Below, one piece after another: positions 57,461-64,000 of a stretch of 64,000 nt of DNA. Under the pieces are notes generated by a model. The model did not search any database, was not told where the DNA came from, and saw nothing but the letters and a program-made list of their open reading frames with translations. Each line of letters opens with the position of its first letter. The first letter of the stretch is position 1. Source of the stretch: Metaphire vulgaris (lineage: Eukaryota > Annelida > Clitellata > Crassiclitellata > Megascolecidae). Where the stretch lies: the NCBI GenBank assembly GCA_018105865.1, contig CM030851.1, positions 8,826,328-8,890,327 of the forward strand, given 5' to 3'. A program made the position numbers and the translations under genes.

Positions 57461-57858
57461 GGAGAAACAATTAGGCAGACGGTTGTGGAAAAATCAACTG
57501 AAGATGAGCGTGTTTTTCGTTTACATTCGAGAGTATTTGACCTAGTTTAACTCCAATCGTATCTGCCTTGTCGGCAGAATTAAGAGTTACCTGCGCGACT
57601 GTGTTCTGACCACACGCCTGTTTTTTTCTCAATAGATGTCTATATAAAGCAACCGAGAGTTTATATAATTATACGGCAGGAACGTCGCCCGATAGATCTT
57701 TTATAAATGGCTCCAGGATGGAGAGAAACCGTAGCAGGCCCAAGACATCGCGGAGTCGCATTGTCTATGCAGTTTCTTCACCTTCCTCACAGTTTAGGCT
57801 ATTCAGTTGACGAGCGAAGACAATCCACGAAAGTGTACAGATCACGTGCGCTAACGAA

Positions 57859-58227
57859 CATTGGCGTAGACACGGGGGGGGGGGCATAAATGGGGCCGGG
57901 CCCCATATTCTGGCTGGAACCGGCCGTGAGATTTTGGGATTTAGTATAATATAATATAACAAGGTTTAAAGTGGTTCAGGAGGGTCTGTCCTGTGTGAGA
58001 ACCACTTTGTTATGCCCATCCAATCTAGTATCCTATAGTACTAAGGTTTATTTTGAAATCATTTACCCAAAAACGTTGAGAAATTTGAGGGGTAGGTAGC
58101 ATGGTCGAAGAGAATACGCGAATATGCGATAAACTCCTTGATTTTTTTTTGCTCGTACGAGGGAAGACTTTTTACCAGAAATGTCGCCGAGGTGTCCCCT
58201 TACACCGGAACCCTGGCTACGCCACTG
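57859..58227 (+). mobile_element. hAT-like MITE, family B, carrying a SINE1 tail
   Basis: 369 bp from CATTGGCGTAGACACGGGG to CCCTGGCTACGCCACTG. Flanks are CTAACGAA and CTAATGAA, seven of eight. An antisense SINE1 tail (caaggtttaaagtggttcag...gtgtgagaaccactttg, 57960-58006) preceded by a short TATAA run lies inside it. Confidence 0.88.
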
Positions 58228-58235
58228 CTAATGAA

Positions 58236-58660
58236 TGGACCTAAGCGTTCCTTGAAACGAAATGCTGGTTTGTCTTATATTATGAACGATCAACCGCAAG
58301 TAAAATCTGTCTCCTTTCATCCCCCAGCTCATCGTCCGTTTTGCGTTCATTGTCTCTAATGATAAGATGTTACAGTGGAATTTATCGTGTACCACTGGTG
58401 GAGGAAGGGGTCCCATCTGTCATTTCGCTGACGCAGCGCTTGGGCTATTCGGCACCAAATGGAAGTTGTCACTTTTAGTTGAAAACCTACGTTGTTATGC
58501 GGCAACTCGCGCGGTTTAACCGCCGTACATGGCCCCAGCAGATCGGCGACGGTCTTCCTTCCACAATTCTTCATGAATGACACTCAGCCATCGGTCGCGG
58601 TCACAACTCGCGCAACACGAGATTGGCACAACGGACCTTCGTCGTCCATGCATGTGAACT
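58236..58660. other. GPCR intron, nothing recognised
   Basis: No repeats or coding signals identified. Confidence 0.5.
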
Positions 58661-58661
58661 A

Positions 58662-58855
58662 ATGAATGAATGAACTAATGAATGAATGAACGAACGAACG
58701 AACGAACGAACGAATGAATGAATGAACTAATGAATGAATGAATGAATGAATGAACGAATGAACGAATGAATGAATGAATGAATGAATGGATGAATGGATG
58801 GAATGAATGAATGAATGAATAAATGAATGAATGAATGAATGAATGAATGAATGAT
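58662..58855. repeat. (AATG)n tetranucleotide array
   Basis: About 190 bp of AATG with ACG and CTA variants, ending gatgggtgtgtgtgtg. Confidence 0.95.
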
Positions 58856-59320
58856 GGGTGTGTGTGTGCTGAAGGAGTTATTTTTGTATTCGCTCAAACG
58901 ATTACAGCTTTGCAGTCTTTCTGGAATCTTGAATTTTTATTCTTGTAGGCTTGGTGGTGTGTGTCTTTATTGGTCTTAGTTTTTTTTATGAGCAATCACT
59001 AAGAACGCTTCGTCATCTTGTACGATCTAAAGAGTACATGGCATAAGGATAAGACGCACAAAATTAAAGCAGTATTTCACTTTTCTAGAGAAAGCGGAGA
59101 TAAGAATCCACGAGAAAATTACCAAAGGCGTTCCAGAACGTCACGGTGATGCGAAAAAAGTGACAAGAAAATGAAAACGACCGATTTTTCCCGGATGATT
59201 AAAGATTTCATATCCTGCCGTTCCAAGCGCTATATAATTTGTCCGAGTGTTCGTTCTCTATCTATCTGACCTTGCGTTTTGCCCCAAGGTTGATTCAATA
59301 AAACGATCCTGTATTGCATT

Positions 59321-59847
59321 CAGTGGCGTAGGCAAGGGAGGTTTGAATTCAATAAAACGATCCTTTGCGCACCAGGGGCGTGGGCCAGGGTGGCGCCTAA
59401 CTCAACCCTCACTAACCCTTGGGTTAACCTATCCTCCCCCCTTGGTGCGTACCAGGGTTAGGATTAGAGTTAGGGTAGGTAACCCTCACCCTAACCCTAA
59501 ACCTAACCCTAAACCTAACCCCTAACTGCTAGTGCAAAACTCCCAGGTGTGCAAAACTACTGGTGCGGCTACACCAGGGTGCCAAGGGACACATTTTTAA
59601 TGCGTTTCCATACATTTTTTCGGACGTGGTTTGGGGGTCAAACCCCCTCCCCTTGGCTGCCGACCCAAAATAATTCCTAAGCACTGTAGAAGGCAAAGAT
59701 GTAAGGCGACGACCTCTTTTTGCTTGTCTGTAAAGGAAAAAAGTACAAGAGGAAAGATGAGTATGACCTTTTTTGCTTATCAAGATTTTTCGAAGTTTGT
59801 TATGATCAAAACGAAACCTCCTTTCGGAAATCTTGGCTACGCCACTG
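59321..59847 (+). mobile_element. hAT-like MITE, family B-like, with inserts
   Basis: 527 bp from CAGTGGCGTAGGCAAGGGAG to TCTTGGCTACGCCACTG, flanked by ATTGCATT and ATTGTATT (seven of eight). It contains a duplicated ttgaattcaataaaacgatcct taken from the left flank, a telomere-like tract and two GACCTTTTTTGCTTATC-type motifs. Confidence 0.85.
59455..59526. repeat. Interstitial telomere-like repeat
   Basis: gggttaggattagagttaggg on one side and ccctaaccctaaacctaacc on the other: TTAGGG-type units in both orientations around ggtaggtaaccctc. Degenerate ctaaccc words extend left to about 59397. Confidence 0.85.
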
Positions 59848-60152
59848 ATTGTATTGTATTGCATTGTATCTATAATCTGGAACTGAGATCCTCCTATCAT
59901 AGAAAGTTACGGACCGATTAGAATTTTTGTCCAATAGCATAGAATTCTATATAATAGAGATTTAGATGTCATTGCAAACGTGTCGACAGCAAAAGTTGAT
60001 TGTTTCACAGATATTGACCGACCGTAAACAGCAATAGGCCAAACATATTCAAAATAAGCTGAAAATTACACCGGCTCTCTGTTAACCTATCGGCAACCGA
60101 ACATCCAGAACATAAATACGAAACTCATACTAGGCGCATACAGCAAAGCGTG

Positions 60153-60225
60153 TCATTGGCTGATGCTACCGTGCATTATGAAATGGCGCAATGGAAGTTC
60201 AAGATTAGATTAGATTAGAAATTTA
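60153..60225 (+). mobile_element. SINE-like tail, cggctgatg family
   Basis: tcattggctgatgctaccgtgcattatgaaatggcgcaatggaagttcaagattagattag; relative of 34649 and 61754. Confidence 0.6.
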
Positions 60226-60283
60226 AAGTCAAAAGAAAATGTCATTCGCCTGCTTTCAGTTTCAGTTTAGGCCTACTGCTGCA

Positions 60284-60615
60284 AAGTGGCGGTTCCACCA
60301 TGTTGATGACTGGGGATGCATCCCCCCGCCGGAGTTTTTTTGCTTGTCAACATATTACTCGAAAGTGCGATGATCTTTTTTGCTTGTTAACCTATTTTTC
60401 CGGTAAGTTTACAAAAGCAAAAAATCTAATGAAAAATACTGCGGATGACGTTTTTTTGCTTGTCAGCCTTTTGGTTTTCCGGAAGATTTATTAACACTTA
60501 GTGGAGAAAACACAAAGAATTACCTTTTTCTCTTATTTTTTTTTAACTTTGCATCCTACACCAACTTCTTAGAAGTTTTTTCATCCCCCACCAAGAATTC
60601 CTGGAACAGCCACTG
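60284..60615 (+). mobile_element. hAT-like MITE, family C
   Basis: 332 bp from aaGTGGCGGTTCCACCATG to TTCCTGGAACAGCCACTG. It contains three spaced copies of the TTTTTTGCTTGTC motif (60338, 60374, 60453). No target duplication. Confidence 0.85.
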
Positions 60616-60663
60616 TGAAAAGTCCTCGGGAGGCGATTGCATTGATTAAAATTATATGATTAA

Positions 60664-60666
<3 letters not shown>

Positions 60667-60724
<58 letters not shown>

Positions 60725-60800
60725 ATCAGACAGCATATATATATCAGACAGCACGAGGATGGAATATACTATATATAATTATATATATATATATACTATA
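60667..60800. repeat. (TA)n with inverted AT-rich flank
   Basis: About 55 bp of TA followed by a palindromic actatatataattatatatatatatactatatataattt. Confidence 0.92.
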
Positions 60801-60889
60801 TATAATTTTGCATGTGATTGGCAATATATTTTATGAAATATTATATGCATGCTTTCTTTGCTTTCATCATTTACGCTACATCAGTTCTA

Positions 60890-61440
60890 TCGTCCATTTT
60901 GCGACGCCTTTACGAGCGCAGACGCGGGAGTGGGGTTCGGCGCTTTTCGGTCGAATGTGATTATTATTTAAGTGGATCATAAACAAAAACCCCGCGCCGA
61001 CCGAAGAAGAAGAAGGAAGACGACGACGACGACGAGATGAAGGAGCAGTGAAGATGTACTTTCATCGCGCTCTTCTCTCAACAGAAGCATCGCGGCTGTT
61101 ACGACCCCGGCAGCTAGGACTCCTTCTCCTCCTCCTCCTCCTCCTCCTCCTCGTCGACTCCCCTCTCCTCAATGTCCTTCACTCTTTATTCAACGCTTTC
61201 ATTAAGACGCCTTCGACAACGCAGTCTCTGCTCGCGGGAGAAGCGACCAGTTTAACGTCGACTCCGCCGCGGCAATTGATACTCGCATCCTCTCACGCGT
61301 CACTGCCTCCTGCCTGCCCCTCCTCTCTCCTGACGCCTTCCAGAGCCCCCGCCCGCCCCCACGAGAGTAGTTTTTAACCTCGTTTCTCTCTCGCGACGAA
61401 AGAACGAGCTTTAACGTTGTTACGTCTGTAGATCTTTTCA
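60890..61440 (+). other. GC-rich non-repetitive segment with a 106-codon frame
   Basis: CpG-rich sequence unlike its AT-rich flanks. A plus-strand frame starting ATG at 61054 encodes a protein whose residues ~23-34 are almost all Leu (LLLLLLLLLLLVD), like a signal peptide but derived from a CTC repeat, then a Ser/Thr/Pro-rich remainder ending HESSF at 61374. I recognise no family. It may be an exon, a promoter-like region within the GPCR intron, or neither. Confidence 0.25.
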
Positions 61441-61494
61441 AACGTTTTTAAGGCGTCTATTTGTTTAAAGAGTCTAATCTCTTTTCTTTTCAGT

Positions 61495-61688
61495 CAGTGG
61501 CGGCTCCACCGGGGGGCCAAGGGGGCCCGTGCCCCATTGAGTGCCTGCCCTCCCCTCAAGTGGCCCTCCCCAGTTGGGACCCTATACTTAATGCTACATA
61601 CATTAAACAACAAATGGTTGGCCCTCCTCATGATTAGAAGTTGCCACCCCAACGGCCCCCCACTTGCCAAATCCTAGAGCCGCCACTG
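61495..61688 (-). mobile_element. hAT-like MITE, family D, perfect TSD
   Basis: 194 bp from CAGTGGCGGCTCCACCGGG to ATCCTAGAGCCGCCACTG, flanked by TTTTCAGT at 61487-61494 and 61689-61696. It is the only complete family D copy here. Confidence 0.93.
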
Positions 61689-61753
61689 TTTTCAGTCCCA
61701 CTCCCACTCCGCCGATCTGACTGACTTTACCGACTTGAACTGGCTCTAATTCG

Positions 61754-61832
61754 GTTTGAATTTGGTGCGCCATCGGCTGATGTCCAAGGCATTATTATGA
61801 TAGTGGCGCCATAGAAATTGATTGATCGATTG
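61754..61832 (+). mobile_element. SINE-like tail, cggctgatg family
   Basis: aatttggtgcgccatcggctgatgtcc...gtggcgccatagaaattgattgattgat; see 34649. Confidence 0.6.
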
Positions 61833-61943
61833 ATATTTTTAGACGTTTTCACGTGAAGATTTCAATGTGACCCTATTCTGAAATCCCTATAGCCGCTGGT
61901 CTGCATTGCACTTTAAGCTATTTGTCAAAACAACAAACTAAGG

Positions 61944-62205
61944 CAGGCACGTCGGAACGAATCTTGAGCAGGGGGTGCGTGCAGCATTTCTCAAGATAAA
62001 AGTTGTGACAAAGGGGGAAAATTCGTCTCGGAAGAAACCCTGACGAGCAAAAACAGTTGTCGTCACTCTTTCTTCTATTTAAAAATCCTCACTAGCAAAA
62101 AATTTAAAAAGCAGCCTCCTTATCTTCCAGGGGGTGGGCTGCACCCCCTGATTTTTTCCAGATGGTGCAGCTGCACACCCTGTCTCCCCATTTCCTGCGG
62201 GCCTG
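61944..62205 (+). mobile_element. hAT-like MITE, family J
   Basis: 262 bp from CAGGCACGTCGGAACGAATC to CCTGCGGGCCTG, flanked by AACTAAGG and AACTAAAG (seven of eight). It has one gacgagcaaaaacagttgtcgtc motif variant. Confidence 0.9.
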
Positions 62206-62278
62206 AACTAAAGTGCTGCATAATTGTTGCAAATTTACAATTTTATACGCAATTCTTAATGTGATTAACGGTAATGTA

Positions 62279-62346
62279 ATGCAACATTTGTATAGCGCCT
62301 CTTCTATTTCTACTCAGAGGCGCTCCTAGCATTGGAGTCGTCGGTA
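62279..62346. repeat. Dispersed repeat with TATAGCGC core
   Basis: taatgcaacatttgtatagcgcctcttc...cagaggcgctcctagcattggagtcg, matching 3868-3935. 62347-62690 is unique. Confidence 0.6.
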
Positions 62347-62739
62347 CGCTGCTGGTTTTCGTCTGAGGAGCAACCTATCGCGTTTCAGCAAAGAAACCTA
62401 ATATTCCGGGAGTTGACGTCGTCCCTATCGAAAAGAAAAAGATTGCTTAAGTGGATTCTGTCGTCAATAATGATAAGATCCCATTATTACGCTGTGTCGG
62501 AAATTTCTGCCACATTCAAATTCTTTTCGAGGAAAGCAACATTTTGGAAAATATCAACTGAAACGAGTTTTGATTAAGCGCTTTATTAGTAAGCGCTTTA
62601 TTAAGCACTTTATTAGGCTACGAAAAATAGATCAAACAGGGACGCTATTCTACTGTCAATACACAACATATCGGTCATCATTAGTCTAATAATTGTTGTC
62701 CAGAAGTATAACAAGACGCACCCCCCCCCAACTGCACCT

Positions 62740-62918
62740 TTCCATCATCATCACTGCCATAATCATCACCACCACCAATATCGTCACCATCGTCATCATC
62801 ATCAACATCATCGTCATCGTCATCATCATCATAATCATAATAATCATCATCATAATAATCGTCATCATCGTCGTCGTCATCATCATCATCATCATCATCA
62901 TCATCGTCGTCGTCAAAT
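62740..62918. repeat. (ATC)n imperfect array
   Basis: About 175 bp of ATC with GTC, ACC and ATA variants. Confidence 0.93.
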
Positions 62919-63194
62919 ACTCCAGCGTCGCCACTCCTCTCTATCTTACAGGGCTTTCTATACATATACGTGTTCTTTGAGGTGGGATCGAATATCATTG
63001 TCCTTGGTCTCCTGTTTATGTTTTCCTCGCCATCTTCCTCTCCAGCACTTCTCTTAGTAAACACCTTTCATCTCTCAGAATAGGACCTATCCAATTCTAG
63101 GGCCTTTCACGTCCAGTTTTTTTAGAGAATTCGTTCGACTAAAGAACAGAACAGTCGATTGCAGGAAACTCAATAGAATAATTATAATTAGTCT

Positions 63195-63584
63195 AAAATA
63201 AATAAATAAATAAATAATTAGTTGTTACGATTAGTGAACTTCTATAGCGCCATATTAGTATGCACTTGGCATGAGTCGATGGTCGCTCAGAATTTGAAAC
63301 AGAGATGTCCATGTGTCCATTATTTTCTTAGAACCCAACCCAACCCAACCCAACCCATGCCGGCAATAGGGTTACTTGATCCAGTCCACCGTAATAGAAC
63401 ACAATTTCTTAAACCGTGACTTTTATTTTCTAGCCCAGCCTAGTAGACTTCTTTAGCGCCATTGTAGTAGTACATCTGCACCAGTCGATGGTCAACATCA
63501 TAATCATAATCATAATCATGAATTTATTCTTCAACGTTGCCCTGACAATCATCATCATAATAATCGTCATCATCGTCGTCGTCG

Positions 63585-63620
<36 letters not shown>
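63195..63620. repeat. Mixed simple repeats and TATAGCGCC units
   Basis: (AAAT)n at 63197-63216, an (AACCC)n run at 63331-63355, and (ATC)n with ATA/GTC at 63494-63620. Two diverged copies of gaacttctatagcgccatattag...gtcgatggtcgct (63236 and 63447) bracket a segment shared with 5570-5660 (caatagggttacttgatcca...ccaccgtaatag). Confidence 0.8.
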
Positions 63621-63729
63621 CCTAACCCAACCCACCATTAATATGGAAACGTCTGACCAAAACCAACCCAATGCATGGAGTAACCCCCATCCATGGACAT
63701 CTCTGGACTGAAGGGCGGCGTGCACTTAC

Positions 63730-63894
63730 CCAACGGCAAGACGAAGAAGAAGGGAAACCAGCAGAGAACGAAGACCCCCACGACGATACCAAGCGTCTTC
63801 GCAGCCTTCTTCTCTCGATTGAACTTCGCGATCTTATGAGCAAGCGTCACTCTGCACTGCACCATCGACTCCTTTCGCGAACCTCCTCGTTGCC

Positions 63895-63928
<34 letters not shown>

Positions 63929-64000
63929 TTGAGAATCCGGGGCGATTTCAAGGCAGGTGGGGAGGACGATAGAGGAACGCCGCAGCGACTGGTCGTGTCC
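63730..64000 (-). CDS. Alpha-1-adrenergic-like receptor exon (ICL3 and TM6), partial
   Basis: 90 codons plus one base, open to the right edge. The end of the third intracellular loop has four His and seven Gln in a row, coded by CAT and CAG units. Then [20 protein letters not shown] and [20 protein letters not shown] follow, matching [27 protein letters not shown] of ADRA1A/B/D. CWFP is the TM6 toggle region (CWxP). The donor is TTGG|GTAAGTGC at 63729, a near-consensus site. The exon joins the one at 40096 in frame. The fully conserved [11 protein letters not shown] block makes an alpha-1-type amine receptor the best call. The start and TM1-TM5 are outside the window. Confidence 0.9.

Overview
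This is animal nuclear DNA. Genes are broken into short phase-compatible exons separated by introns full of microsatellites, MITEs, SINEs and decayed LINEs. The species is not identified. Invertebrate-type members of two bilaterian gene families, together with short TTAGGG-like interstitial repeats, suggest a marine invertebrate (deuterostome or lophotrochozoan). Arthropods, which mostly use TTAGG, look less likely.

Two protein-coding genes are supported, both on the minus strand. The first is an electroneutral K-Cl cotransporter (SLC12A4-7/KCC family). Nine coding exons run from the start codon at 25441 down to 147 and then leave the left edge. All splice phases agree, giving about 501 residues: the cytosolic N-terminus, TM1 to TM6, the large Cys-rich glycosylated extracellular loop and the loop before TM7. 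The second is an alpha-1-adrenergic-like amine GPCR. One exon (63730 to beyond 64000) ends after TM6. The last exon (40096 to 39468) carries TM7 and the C-terminal tail. The roughly 23.6 kb intron between them sits at the position expected for ADRA1 genes. The KCC start lies about 14 kb downstream of the GPCR stop on the same strand.

The rest is repeats. (i) Many hAT-like MITEs with 8-bp target duplications fall into at least ten terminal-repeat families. Several share an internal motif, GACAAGCAAAAAAGGTCGTC. (ii) Two 80-bp copies of a TTAA-flanked piggyBac-like MITE. (iii) A tRNA-derived SINE with clear A and B boxes, plus truncated SINE tails that run into (AAT)n or (ACTT)n tracts. (iv) LINE reverse-transcriptase remnants, three of them split by later insertions. 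(v) A 1.37-kb fold-back element inside a LINE, itself holding a MITE. (vi) Very long trinucleotide arrays, including about 47 CGG units and about 470 bp of CTA-type repeat. (vii) A 2-kb block of stacked tandem duplications with a G-rich tract (49.5 to 51.5 kb).

No rRNA operon, functional tRNA gene, CRISPR array or prokaryotic feature was seen. A 5S-rRNA-derived fragment lies at about 25.0 kb. Most long reading frames in the window are translated microsatellites and are not annotated as genes.
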